DNA of 64,000 bases from Pelagicoccus sp. SDUM812003 (GTDB lineage Bacteria; Verrucomicrobiota; Verrucomicrobiia; Opitutales; Opitutaceae), in the NCBI RefSeq assembly GCF_031127815.1, contig NZ_JARXHY010000015.1, positions 62,001 through 126,000 of the forward strand. The letters are read 5' to 3'. This document shows positions 20,527 through 30,317 of the stretch, one piece after another; position 1 is the first letter of the stretch; each line of letters starts with the position of its first letter. Under the pieces are notes generated by a model. It saw nothing but the letters and a program-made list of their open reading frames with translations. It did not search any database and was not told the origin of the DNA. The translations under genes and the position numbers were made by a program.

Positions 20527-21107
20527 CTACTCAGCTCGAGCAAACTTGCGACGAGCCGCTAAAACCATCAGAGCCGCGAAGCCAAACAAGGCGCTTGTCG
20601 ACCCGGTGTCGGGGACTTGATTTACCACCACGTCTTCCTCGGAGGCATCCAAAATCTCCCAAGTCCACCCATCAAGAACCTCAGTCGTGTTCGAATCCTC
20701 AAAGGTGAATCCACCTCCAACGGACAGAAGAAACAGCCCCCCGGCGGCTCCGATGCCTTCCATTTCAGGCCCAGAGCCGATTCCGTTCCCAAGAATGTCG
20801 TCCCCATCGAGGTCAAACGAGAACGCCTCCAGCTCGGACAATCCCCAAGCGAAGGAGCCAATGATGCTGTTTCCAGAGAAAACTAGGGAGAAGCTGCTGA
20901 GCTCTTCGATCGATTCAAACGGCAGATGGCTCAGGTATCCGTCACCATTCGCATCCGTTCCCGAAAAGGAACCCAAAAGGTCGCCCCTTCCGCGAAGCCT
21001 CCTTGCGAGAAGGTGAACGTGAGGGCGTTGGCGCTGGTGGCCACGCTGGCGCCAAGGGCCAGGATCAAGGCAAGGGCACGAGCCTTCTTAAACAGTTTTG
21101 TATTCAT
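20527..21107 (-). pseudogene. VPDSG-CTERM-type exported protein, reading frame broken by one base
   Basis: Two adjoining frames make one protein. The first starts at 21107 with a signal peptide (MNTKLFKKARALALILALGA, cleavage after SANA) and runs through FSQGGFAEGATF. The second continues LGSFSGTDANGDGYL and ends with VPDTGSTSALFGFAALMVLA plus the basic tail RRKFARAE. The switch needs a -1 shift at a four-T run (20975-20978 on the plus strand); one extra T would restore a single frame of about 190 aa. The C-terminus matches the VPDSG-CTERM sorting tail known from Opitutia, which is thought to be processed by an exosortase. The break may be a sequencing error, a recent mutation or programmed slippage. 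No exosortase gene is in the window. Confidence 0.7.
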
Positions 21108-21139
21108 TCGTATAACGTATTCAGTGTTTGGGTATATTC

Positions 21140-21162
21140 GGGGCGTTCAGAGCGAACGCCCC
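21140..21162 (-). terminator. Strong hairpin after the pectin enzyme gene
   Basis: A perfect 9-bp stem (GGGGCGTTC at 21140-21148, GAACGCCCC at 21154-21162) with a 5-base loop lies 29 bases past the stop of the giant pectin enzyme gene and 33 bases before the start of the exported VPDSG-type protein. The T run is poor, so termination may be partial. Confidence 0.6.
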
Positions 21163-21190
21163 ATTTGGTTCAGGATTTCTCTCAAGCAAA

Positions 21191-24100
21191 CTATTCCACT
21201 TCGCTGAGCGTCCAGCGCTGGAAATCGCTGCTGGCGTCCGTCGCCCAGCCGACATTGGCGTCATCGGCAGAGCTGTCGCCGTCCACACCGAGCACGCTGC
21301 CGGTGCGAGACTGCGAGCCGATGCGGTGTCCGCCGTCGGCAAGCGTGATGATCCAGTTCTGATTTCCGTTTCCAGGATTGGCGGTGTAGGTGCCGACTTG
21401 GTTGTCGTTGTAGGTATCCAGATTCTCGGAGTTGCTCACCGCAGTGATGGTGTAGTTTCCATTTTCTAGCTTGGTCAGGGTGAAGGTCTGCTCCACGCCG
21501 CCCGTGGCGACGCCTTGCGTCACTTCGCGACCGCTATTCTGCAGCATCAAGCCGCTGCCGACGTTGGTCAGCGTGTAGGTCGCGCCCGAGATGATGCCTG
21601 TTTCCGGATCGGGCTCCGCCGGTGGAGCGACTTCGAAGATGGCGTGGAAGCTCTGCGCTTCGGCTCCCATTTCGAAGATCATTAGGCGGTCGGTGGAAAC
21701 GAGGTTTCCTGATCCGTCCTCCCACTGCACGAACTGGTAGCCCGCGCTTGGCAACGCCTTTACGGTGACGGTCGCTCCTTCCGGATAGCTCGCGGTGCGA
21801 GTGACCAATCCCAAGGCCGTGTCGTTGCTGGACACCGCGACCTCGTACATCGGATCAATCCATTCGATCAGCTGGCTGACATTCGTATCCGTATCGAGAG
21901 ACTCGATACCTTCGATCACCAACCTCGCCATTTCATGAGCTCCCATTTCCTGGAAGTGGACGTTGTCCGCTTTGGCTCCGATGTCGTATTCGCCCGCTTC
22001 CAGATTCATGTAGACAAACGGCCCTGCGTAGTCCGGGCCAAGCGTTTCCAGAAGCTGCTTGGCAGCGAGGTTCAGATCGATCAGAGGCACACCGATCTCG
22101 GCTGCCAGCTCGCGCGTCGCCACCGGATGCTCGTGATAAGCGTCATACATTGTGCTCGAATCAACCCAGGCATTGCGACGTACCGTCGAAACCAATACCG
22201 GATGAGCCCCGGCCGCTATCGTTTCATTCACATACAGGGTAAGGAACTCCTTGAACTCCTCTTCGTTGGTGTTTCGTTCCTCGTCCGCGGCTCGGTCGTT
22301 GATGCCAAACTGGATGAAAACGAAATCGCCTGCTTCGAGCTCCTCCACAACCGGAGTCCAGAAGCTATTGTAGAAGCTCCGAGAGCTGGTACCACCAACA
22401 GCGCGATTCTTCACTTCGACTTCGGGATCGAAGAACTGTCCGAGCACCTGTCCCCAGCCGGTCTGTGGATAGTAGCCTGGAGCGTAGTTCGCGACGGTGG
22501 AATCACCGATGGTGTAGATGGTGTGCGTCTTCGGCTCCGCCTCGCCCGGAACTTCGATCGTCCAATGCTGGCGAGCATCCCCGATGTATTCAGCTTGCAC
22601 GACATTCGCTCCGTCCGCGTCGCTGAGACCCTCCGGACTGAGCACCATAGACTCGGGGCTATTTAGTACCGATATCTTGAATACACCTTCCTCCACAGGA
22701 ACGATCCTCCAGAGTTGATTGCTCTTGGTGGAGTTGAACGTCCAGGTACCGATCTCGTCGCCGGGATAGTGATCCAAGCCTTCGGTGGTCCCCTTCAGAA
22801 TTATGCTGTACACGTCCTCCGACACTTCATCGATCACCCATTGCTGCGAATCGAGGAACGCGTTGACGCCCTGATTCACGGCGCGGGATTCGGACTGTAG
22901 GGCCATGCCGTTGCCGACATTGACGATCTGATAGGTGCCGCCGTTCTTGAAGCCCAGTCCCGGATCGACGCGGAGCTCCACTTGGTCGATGCTGACCGGT
23001 TCGCTGTATCCGAAACGCACGGTGTGGGGTCCGGCCGCGAGATCGATCTCCAGCGGTTCGGTCGAGCCTGACTCCATCACGAAAGCGCCCACGAATTCGG
23101 AGCTTACCGGCATTTCCCAGAAGTACTGCTCGGCTGGTCCTCCGTCTATGGATACGAACGACGAGTTGCTGCTCTCGTCAATCGCCTTGTAGGTCACCCA
23201 CAGGTTGTAGGCCCCATCCTCCTCCACGTTGAACTTGAACTCGACGTAGTTGCTTTCTGAGGCGCTGCCTCCTCCGGAAACCGGTGTAATCGTCCAGCGC
23301 TGATAGTCGCTGCCCGACTCCGCGCTCCAGTCGATGTCTGCTCCGGCGTCGGAGCTCTCTCCCGCTACGCCAATCGAGTAGTCGCCGCGGTTGGTGGTCT
23401 TGAAGCGATACGCGTCACCGTCCTCGATGAGCGTCCAGTTCTGGTTCGGATACCTGGAGGCGTTGGCGACCCAAGTCCCGATCGTACCGGAGGTAGCGTC
23501 GCGGCCACCGTAGGCGTCTACGTTTTCTTCGTTCTCCAAGGCGAAGATGGAATAGTTTCCGCCACCCAAATCGGTGATGACGAACTGCTGATTCCGCTCG
23601 CCAGTCGGCGTCTGCTGATAAATCGATCCACCGTACGCGCTGTCCGAGTCCGCCGCTTCCATGGCCATACCGCTACCGACGTTGGTGATAGTGTATGTCA
23701 TTCCGGATACGAGTCCTTCCGGATCGGCGAATTCGATGTACTGGCCTCCGCTGGCACTGGCGTCGTCGACGACGATCACCGCTCCTTCGGAACTACCCGA
23801 CTCAGCCTCCTGAATCGGCTCGCCGCCATCGGAGAAGAAAATGCCAATCGATACGGCCTCGGAGCTCCCAGTGGCGCCTTCATTGTCGGTCGCCACTGCA
23901 GATAGAGTCACTTCGCCCGCAGTCGCTCCGCTCCAATCGACGGAAAACGGCGCTTGGCTCGCTTCTCCGATCTTCACGCCATCTGCGTAAAACTCTACGA
24001 GGGAAACGGAACCATCCTCATCGGAAGCGCTCGCGCTCACAGTGATGGTCTCGCCTTCCGCGAACACGTCGCCAGAAACTGGAGACACGAGCGAAACCGT

Positions 24101-27100
24101 CGGGGCGAAGTTGCTTGGCTTCACGCGATCGAGCTCCAGCTCGACGAGGTCGAGGAAAAGATTCTCGCGATAGGCGAAACGTACCGTATGGGCGCCTGCC
24201 TCGAGCAAGACGATCACGGGATCCTCGCCGCGGCGGTTCTTCACGTAGTCTTCGATGTAAGTGGCGTTGCGTTCCACATCCCAAGTATGGGTCGTCGCTC
24301 CGTCACCGTCGATGGTCACGAACATGGAGTCGTGAGTTCCGTCGATGGCTTTGACCAGCGTACGGATCTTGTAGAAGCCGGCGACTTCGACGTTGAAGTT
24401 GAACTCAACCCAATCGTCGCCTCCGCCGATCGCTTCGACTGCCTTTCCACCACTGGCTTCGGCGTCTTCAACGATGACAAAGTTGCCAGAGAGCATGCCG
24501 TCTTCGGCCTCCTGCAGCAGAGCTCCGCCTTCCGGAAAGAGCACGCCCACGGCGATGGTTTCGATCTGCGAACCTTCGCCGAAGTTGTCGATTGCCCGAG
24601 CGCCTAAGGTGTAGGAACCTGGCTCGAATCCGTCGAAGTCCCAGGTGTAGGGAGCCGTATCGTCGGATCCGAGCAGACTGTTTCCTTCGAAGAAATCGAC
24701 CCGCAGGATCGAACCGTCGGGATCGCTCGCGGTGGCTTCCATCGTGAAGGATTCGCCAGCGGAGAGAGTGGATCCGTTCGAGGGCGCGACGATAGACACG
24801 GTCGGCAGCTCGTTCTCCACTTCGATCGCGATCGAATAGGGATCGGAAGCTCCGCGGGCGCCGTGGTTGTCTACCGCTTCCGCCCAGACGTCGTAGATAC
24901 CGCCTTCGACAATCCAAGTGAAGGCGTACGGCGGCTCGGTAGCTTCGCCGATCTTGACGCGAGTGTCGCGGGCGTAGTACTCGACGCGGTCGATCGTTCC
25001 ATCGGGATCGAAAGCTTCCGCGGTGAACAGCATTTCATCGCCAAGCTTCCAACCACCGGTGGAAGCCACACCGCCACCGATCTTCACGCCTGCAGCAGGC
25101 GGAGCGACGACTTCCTCGTTGTCGAGATAGGCGATGAAGGATTGCGCTTCGCGGCCCATTTCGAAGGTGTAGATATTCGTAGTGGCGATCTCATTACTTT
25201 CGCCATCGGTCCAGCGAATGAAGCTATGCCCGTCCTCCGAAAGCGCTTTGAGCGTCACCGTCACGCCCGCAGGAAATTCCGAGCCCATGGTGATTTCGCC
25301 AGCTCCGTCTACGTTCGCTTTCAGCGAGACCGGGTACTGCGTCACCAGAGCATCCGCCAACGGCCCGATTTCCGGATCGTCTTGCTGCTCGCGAATGCCC
25401 TCGGCGATAAACTTGGCCATGTAGATGGCCCCCATTTCCTGGAAGTGAGTACCGTCGTTGTTTCCGCTTGGGAAATTCGGGTATTCACCTTCTACATACG
25501 TATTGTAGAAGAAACGGGCGTTATACTCGTAGGACAAGCCGCTGAAAAAAGCGTGCGATTTCGCATTTAGGTCAATCACGTCCACTCCTAGCTCAACGCC
25601 CACTTCCTTCATGGCGCCAGCATAGTCGTTTCCGTCTTCGGTGAAAACGTTGCGCATGGAGTCATTTCTCCACGCATTCATCACCATGGGAGTCACGAGG
25701 ACCGGGATCGCTCCGAGCTCGCGCGCTTCGTTCACGTACTGAGCGATGTAGACCTTGTAGTCAGGAACTGGCGTATAGCGTTCGGCCTTGTTCCAATCGC
25801 GGTCGTTGTGTCCGAACTGCACGAATACATAGTCGCCTTCGGAAAGCTCGGCCTTCACCGACTCCCAGCGTCCTTCTTCGATGAAGCTTCGAGAGCTGCG
25901 TCCACCGATAGCGCGATTGTTGACCACGAACTCGCCGTCGTAGAGGAAGCTTTGGAGAATCTGCCCCCAACCTTTCTGTGGATACGAGCCGCTGTTGTAG
26001 GAGGCTACCGTCGAGTCGCCTACCACATAGATGCTGGTGGCTTCGCTTACCTTATCCTTGGGCGTCAGAAGCGTCACTTCCGGCACGTCGTTGGGCGTGA
26101 TACCGGAGAGCACGATTTCGTCGACGTTGCCAAGGTCGTTTCCGATCGACGCGAAGCGAATGGTGTTCTGAGGTCCAGCCAGCAGCGAGACATTCAACTG
26201 GATGAAGTCGTAAGTCGACCAGCCTCCTGTCGATGGGAATACGATGGGCTGCTCGTTTCCGTTGATCGTGAGCGTGCCAGCCCGTTCGCCGGCAGCTCCG
26301 AGAGCGTAGCGAATCTTCAGCGTAATGGTTCCGCCTATACCTCCGTCGACTTCCTGGAATTCGAGAATTCCATCCGTACCCGGGAAATTGATGGCTCCGG
26401 TGCCGTTGAAACCGAGGTTGCCCGTTTCGAACGAGACGTTTTCCTGATAGGCGTTTTCCGCGTGATAGGTCTGGTCGTCCTCGCTTTGCAGACCGAGAAC
26501 TGTGATTTCATCGACATTCGCCAAGTCGGCGCCGGTCGATTCGAAAAGGACTTCGTTCGACTTTCCTGCATCGAATGGGAATGCCAAATCCATAGTCTTG
26601 TATTCAGCCCAACCACCGGTTGACGGGAACTCGATATCCATGCTGCTACCATTGACCGTCAATCGGCCGATGCGTGGATCCGCCGCACCGAGAGCGTAGC
26701 GAATGCGCAAAATAGCCATGCTTCCGGAACCTCCATCGACCTTGTCAAAGAGGAGGGCTCCGCCATCGCTAGGGAAGTTCGCATAGCCGTCGCCATTGTA
26801 GCCAGGGTTGGTGGACTCGAAGAAGATCTCAGTACCCTCTGCCTCTTCGGCTTGATAGGTCGCAGCGTATCCAGCAGGGCTGACAATGAGCTCGATGGGC
26901 TGGGATTCCATAGCGGCGCCTCGGTTATCGGTAGCGACTGCAGAGAAGCTGTAGGGCCCCTGCTCTTCGCTAGACCAATCGAGGGAAAACGGAGCTTCCA
27001 GGTCCGTGCTCAGTAGCTCGCCTCCGACGTAGAAGTCCACGCTTTCCACGGTGCCCACGCCATCATCGGCCTCGACTTCGATGCGAACCGTTTCGCCCGA

Positions 27101-30070
27101 AGGAACATAGGAACCACTGGACGGAGAAACAATCGCCACGCTGGGCGGATTGTTTACGAGAATCTCCACTTCCTCGGAAGTGGTTTCGGCTCCCATGTCA
27201 TCGGTCGCTGTAGCGGTGAGAGCGTAGAGGCCTTCGCCAACATCTTCCCAATCGAGCGAATACGGGGCCGTGATATCGGTACCGAGAAGCAGGTCTCCGG
27301 CATAGAAATCTACCGATGCGACGGATCCGCCTATATCTTGCGCGGCTACGCCTATCCCGATATCCACTCCTTCAGGGAAGCTGAATCCATTTTGTGGAGA
27401 CACGATTTCGACTGCTGGCGCCTGATTGCGTACGATGCCAGCTACGGAAACTTCGTCCACCATGATGGCTCCGCCTCGGGCCTGCAAACGGACCGTGTTC
27501 GAAGGACCGATCTCGAGGGCGATTTTCACTTCGAACTCCTGCCAGTTCGACCAATCTCCGGTCGAGGGCAGTCGAACCATTTGGCGTTCCCCGTTAACGA
27601 TGAGGAAACACGGATGTACGCCGGGACGCTGGGCGCTATAGCGAATGCGGAGCGTCTTTTCACCGCCGACGAGACCGCCGTCCAAGTCGCGAAATTCAAT
27701 AAAGTGCCACGGACGGCTAAAGGCGAAGTATCCATCGCCTCGATACCCTTCATGCTCGCTCTCGATCGGAGTCCAGCCACGCAGGGCGGTCGATTCGTCA
27801 TAGATTTCGGTATGCCCGACAGTCACCGTAACCGGCAGAGATAAGGTTTGGGCGCCGCTGTCGTCAGTCGCCACAGCTCGCAGATGGAACGAGCCGCCCA
27901 TGGTCGCGTCCCAGAGCGCCGTGTAAGGATCGGTCGGATCGAGGCCGAGATACTTGTCGTTTTCGAAAAACTCGACCTCTTCGACTACGCCGTCTGGGTC
28001 GCTCGCTTCAGCTACCAGCGAAGCGACATCGCCTACTTCGAAGAAGCTGCCATCCGAGGGCGAAACGAGTTCGACCGCTGGCGACTGGTTCGAGCGGTTG
28101 TAGAAATAGTCCGGACGCTCCGGAGTCTCCATTCCATCTCCGAGATAAAATCCGGTATGAGGCGGCTGGTTGTATCCAACATTCTGCCACGCGATGGCGA
28201 GGCGATATTGACGATCATGCATCAGCGTGACCATGCGGCTACGGGCTGGGATAATGGTCGAATAAATGCGCAGCTCGGAGCTGTCCGTCGACCTCCAGAT
28301 CACCTCTTCGCGCCAGTCGCCGTAGATGTCAGCAGAGAGGTTTGGCGTTGCTTTGGTGCTGTTGTTGGATGCGATGCCACTGTCGGTAAACAGCAGCTCG
28401 GAGTGACCCAGATTCCAGTTCCATTTTGTAATCTCGGTGCCGGAAAGCAGCTCGCGAAGTGGATCGGCGTCCCACCAGACGAGGAAGTTCATCGAGGGAA
28501 GTCCGTTCGTCTCGATCGCTTCACCGGTGATGGAATGCATGCCCCCGCGCGAGGCCCATGTCTCGAAGCCACGATAGCGAGGGTCCAAATCCGCCGCTAC
28601 CCCGCGACCGACATCGGAGCCTTCGCCACTTACGCCGAACAGGACTTCTCCCGTCGCCGCATCATGCAGTTCGGATCCGTTGTCGCCATACGAAGACGGA
28701 GACTCGTGCGGCATCCAGATCTCAAGACCGGGACGATCCGGGTCCATGTCGGAAAGGTGCAACGCATCGCCATGACCAATAAGCGTATTGTAAAGACCAG
28801 TACCATCATCATCGATCGTCGCTGCGCCATAGACGATTTCGTCGCGACCGTCCTGGTCGACATCGCCAACCGTCAAGCTGTGGGCGCCCTGACCACGGTA
28901 GGAATCGTTCTCTGGGTTTTCCCAAGTATCGAAGACCCAGCGCTTGCTTAGCACGCCGTCGCGCCAGTCGTAAGCGGCCAGAACAGTGCGCCCTGGAGAA
29001 CCGTTTCTTCCGTAGTAGTATCCACGACACATTACAAGACTAGGACGCTCGCCATCCAAGTAGGCTACCGCTCCTAAGAAGCGATCGATACGATTTCCGT
29101 ATCCATCTCCCCAAATCGCTTCAATCTGGCCGGGAGTCGGGAAATAGGTGCCAGGAACGCGCTGCGGATCATAAAGTATCGAAGCCGCTTCCAGACCGGT
29201 TTCGCCGTTGTAGACGGTCAGGAACTCGGGTCCCTCGAGTATGTAACCGCTACCATTGCGACGATCCGCGCTGTGGTCAATCGGCGGACGCTCGCCAAAC
29301 CACTTGTCCTCCGCGGCCACATACGCGCCGCTGGCATCCATGGACCCTTCGGCGGTACGAACCGCCACTTCCGAAATACCGTCTCCATCCAAGTCATACA
29401 CCATGAACTGCGTGTAGTGGGCCCCGGAACGAATGTTTATCCCGAGGTCTATGCGCCACAGCAATTCACCGTCCAAGGTATAGGCGTCAAGCAGAGCGTT
29501 GCCAGTGTATCCACCTTGCGCATTGTCCTTCGCGTTGGTCGGATACCACTTAACGACGACTTCATAGCGCCCATCGCCAGTCAAATCCCCCACCGACAGG
29601 TCGTTCGCCGTATAGCTATAGTTCACCCCATCAGGAGTGACTCCGCCTTCCGGCACTTGCAGCGGCAAGCTCAGGTACTGGCGAACAGGAGCGTCCATGT
29701 CAATCGACGCAACCCTGCTCGCTCCCAACTCCACGCCATTCTCAACCGGCCTGATGTAATAAGAATTGGATACGCCAAAGTCGACCGATGCATCGATGTA
29801 GTCGGTCGTACCGCGAATAGGCGACGAATTGAGTTTGACCGCTGGCAGCCCGTCCGAGGAACGGTACATATTGAAACCCACGAACTCATCGTCGCTAACC
29901 AGCAATCTCCAGCTTAAGTAGGCTTCGCTCTCGCTCGCCTTCACGGCGACGAGTCCTCTATCTAAATACTCCAGCTGATGAGGCTGGGCGTATGCTTGAA
30001 CAGTCAGGACAGCTAAAAACAGCGTCAAAGCAGTAGCTATCCCACGATACAGCGGGCATCTATTTGGCAT
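21191..30070 (-). CDS. Giant exported pectin enzyme: PL11 rhamnogalacturonan lyase plus two CE12 acetylesterases
   Basis: A 2959-aa secreted enzyme that should cleave and deacetylate rhamnogalacturonan I. Order, approximate residues: signal peptide (1-29, cleavage near VQAYAQ); PL11 lyase (32-655, FG-GAP-like repeats such as VGDLTGDGRYEVVV); Ig-like (660-750); CBM (752-878); two Ig-like (880-1060); two CBM6/35-like (1070-1190, 1200-1325); CE12 esterase (1344-1560; Ser1353 in GDSTV, GHND, Asp1539/His1542); beta-repeat (1581-1650); two Ig-like (1655-1845); CBM (1850-1980); Ig-like (1988-2078); CBM interrupted by a ricin-type lectin (2085-2375); second ricin domain (2378-2505); second CE12 (2514-2720; Ser2524, GIND, Asp2702/His2705); beta-repeat; third ricin domain to the C-terminus. 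There is no sorting tail. The lyase fold family and the SGNH triads are clear; module edges are estimates. Confidence 0.92.
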   Translation of the reverse strand: MPNRCPLYRGIATALTLFLAVLTVQAYAQPHQLEYLDRGLVAVKASESEAYLSWRLLVSDDEFVGFNMYRSSDGLPAVKLNSSPIRGTTDYIDASVDFGVSNSYYIRPVENGVELGASRVASIDMDAPVRQYLSLPLQVPEGGVTPDGVNYSYTANDLSVGDLTGDGRYEVVVKWYPTNAKDNAQGGYTGNALLDAYTLDGELLWRIDLGINIRSGAHYTQFMVYDLDGDGISEVAVRTAEGSMDASGAYVAAEDKWFGERPPIDHSADRRNGSGYILEGPEFLTVYNGETGLEAASILYDPQRVPGTYFPTPGQIEAIWGDGYGNRIDRFLGAVAYLDGERPSLVMCRGYYYGRNGSPGRTVLAAYDWRDGVLSKRWVFDTWENPENDSYRGQGAHSLTVGDVDQDGRDEIVYGAATIDDDGTGLYNTLIGHGDALHLSDMDPDRPGLEIWMPHESPSSYGDNGSELHDAATGEVLFGVSGEGSDVGRGVAADLDPRYRGFETWASRGGMHSITGEAIETNGLPSMNFLVWWDADPLRELLSGTEITKWNWNLGHSELLFTDSGIASNNSTKATPNLSADIYGDWREEVIWRSTDSSELRIYSTIIPARSRMVTLMHDRQYRLAIAWQNVGYNQPPHTGFYLGDGMETPERPDYFYNRSNQSPAVELVSPSDGSFFEVGDVASLVAEASDPDGVVEEVEFFENDKYLGLDPTDPYTALWDATMGGSFHLRAVATDDSGAQTLSLPVTVTVGHTEIYDESTALRGWTPIESEHEGYRGDGYFAFSRPWHFIEFRDLDGGLVGGEKTLRIRYSAQRPGVHPCFLIVNGERQMVRLPSTGDWSNWQEFEVKIALEIGPSNTVRLQARGGAIMVDEVSVAGIVRNQAPAVEIVSPQNGFSFPEGVDIGIGVAAQDIGGSVASVDFYAGDLLLGTDITAPYSLDWEDVGEGLYALTATATDDMGAETTSEEVEILVNNPPSVAIVSPSSGSYVPSGETVRIEVEADDGVGTVESVDFYVGGELLSTDLEAPFSLDWSSEEQGPYSFSAVATDNRGAAMESQPIELIVSPAGYAATYQAEEAEGTEIFFESTNPGYNGDGYANFPSDGGALLFDKVDGGSGSMAILRIRYALGAADPRIGRLTVNGSSMDIEFPSTGGWAEYKTMDLAFPFDAGKSNEVLFESTGADLANVDEITVLGLQSEDDQTYHAENAYQENVSFETGNLGFNGTGAINFPGTDGILEFQEVDGGIGGTITLKIRYALGAAGERAGTLTINGNEQPIVFPSTGGWSTYDFIQLNVSLLAGPQNTIRFASIGNDLGNVDEIVLSGITPNDVPEVTLLTPKDKVSEATSIYVVGDSTVASYNSGSYPQKGWGQILQSFLYDGEFVVNNRAIGGRSSRSFIEEGRWESVKAELSEGDYVFVQFGHNDRDWNKAERYTPVPDYKVYIAQYVNEARELGAIPVLVTPMVMNAWRNDSMRNVFTEDGNDYAGAMKEVGVELGVDVIDLNAKSHAFFSGLSYEYNARFFYNTYVEGEYPNFPSGNNDGTHFQEMGAIYMAKFIAEGIREQQDDPEIGPLADALVTQYPVSLKANVDGAGEITMGSEFPAGVTVTLKALSEDGHSFIRWTDGESNEIATTNIYTFEMGREAQSFIAYLDNEEVVAPPAAGVKIGGGVASTGGWKLGDEMLFTAEAFDPDGTIDRVEYYARDTRVKIGEATEPPYAFTWIVEGGIYDVWAEAVDNHGARGASDPYSIAIEVENELPTVSIVAPSNGSTLSAGESFTMEATASDPDGSILRVDFFEGNSLLGSDDTAPYTWDFDGFEPGSYTLGARAIDNFGEGSQIETIAVGVLFPEGGALLQEAEDGMLSGNFVIVEDAEASGGKAVEAIGGGDDWVEFNFNVEVAGFYKIRTLVKAIDGTHDSMFVTIDGDGATTHTWDVERNATYIEDYVKNRRGEDPVIVLLEAGAHTVRFAYRENLFLDLVELELDRVKPSNFAPTVSLVSPVSGDVFAEGETITVSASASDEDGSVSLVEFYADGVKIGEASQAPFSVDWSGATAGEVTLSAVATDNEGATGSSEAVSIGIFFSDGGEPIQEAESGSSEGAVIVVDDASASGGQYIEFADPEGLVSGMTYTITNVGSGMAMEAADSDSAYGGSIYQQTPTGERNQQFVITDLGGGNYSIFALENEENVDAYGGRDATSGTIGTWVANASRYPNQNWTLIEDGDAYRFKTTNRGDYSIGVAGESSDAGADIDWSAESGSDYQRWTITPVSGGGSASESNYVEFKFNVEEDGAYNLWVTYKAIDESSNSSFVSIDGGPAEQYFWEMPVSSEFVGAFVMESGSTEPLEIDLAAGPHTVRFGYSEPVSIDQVELRVDPGLGFKNGGTYQIVNVGNGMALQSESRAVNQGVNAFLDSQQWVIDEVSEDVYSIILKGTTEGLDHYPGDEIGTWTFNSTKSNQLWRIVPVEEGVFKISVLNSPESMVLSPEGLSDADGANVVQAEYIGDARQHWTIEVPGEAEPKTHTIYTIGDSTVANYAPGYYPQTGWGQVLGQFFDPEVEVKNRAVGGTSSRSFYNSFWTPVVEELEAGDFVFIQFGINDRAADEERNTNEEEFKEFLTLYVNETIAAGAHPVLVSTVRRNAWVDSSTMYDAYHEHPVATRELAAEIGVPLIDLNLAAKQLLETLGPDYAGPFVYMNLEAGEYDIGAKADNVHFQEMGAHEMARLVIEGIESLDTDTNVSQLIEWIDPMYEVAVSSNDTALGLVTRTASYPEGATVTVKALPSAGYQFVQWEDGSGNLVSTDRLMIFEMGAEAQSFHAIFEVAPPAEPDPETGIISGATYTLTNVGSGLMLQNSGREVTQGVATGGVEQTFTLTKLENGNYTITAVSNSENLDTYNDNQVGTYTANPGNGNQNWIITLADGGHRIGSQSRTGSVLGVDGDSSADDANVGWATDASSDFQRWTLSEVE

Positions 30071-30099
30071 AGGGGGATGGGTATAGTACGAGTGAATAA

Positions 30100-30131
30100 G
30101 ATGAATCCCCTAATTGGGCATGAGATTCATC
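30100..30131. promoter_or_regulatory. Inverted repeat upstream of the pectin enzyme gene
   Basis: GATGAATC (30100-30107) and GATTCATC (30124-30131) form a perfect 8-bp inverted repeat with a 16-base spacer. It starts 30 bases upstream of the enzyme's start codon on the minus strand, inside the 247-base divergent region. It could be an operator for the pectin enzyme or for the plus-strand gene at 30318. No regulator gene is next to it. Confidence 0.35.
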
Positions 30132-30317
30132 CTACAGAAACGTCTAGGGTGAAAAAATCGTTATGTTTAGATTCTGAATACGAGACTCCGCGTGCTGCGG
30201 CATTGGATACAGGTGAACGAATTTGAGATATTTTCCACGCTACCGGAATCAGACAGTCAAAACTTCGTAAATTCGCTAAACCTCAAAAAGTATTAGAAAG
30301 TCACCTACACCCAATCG

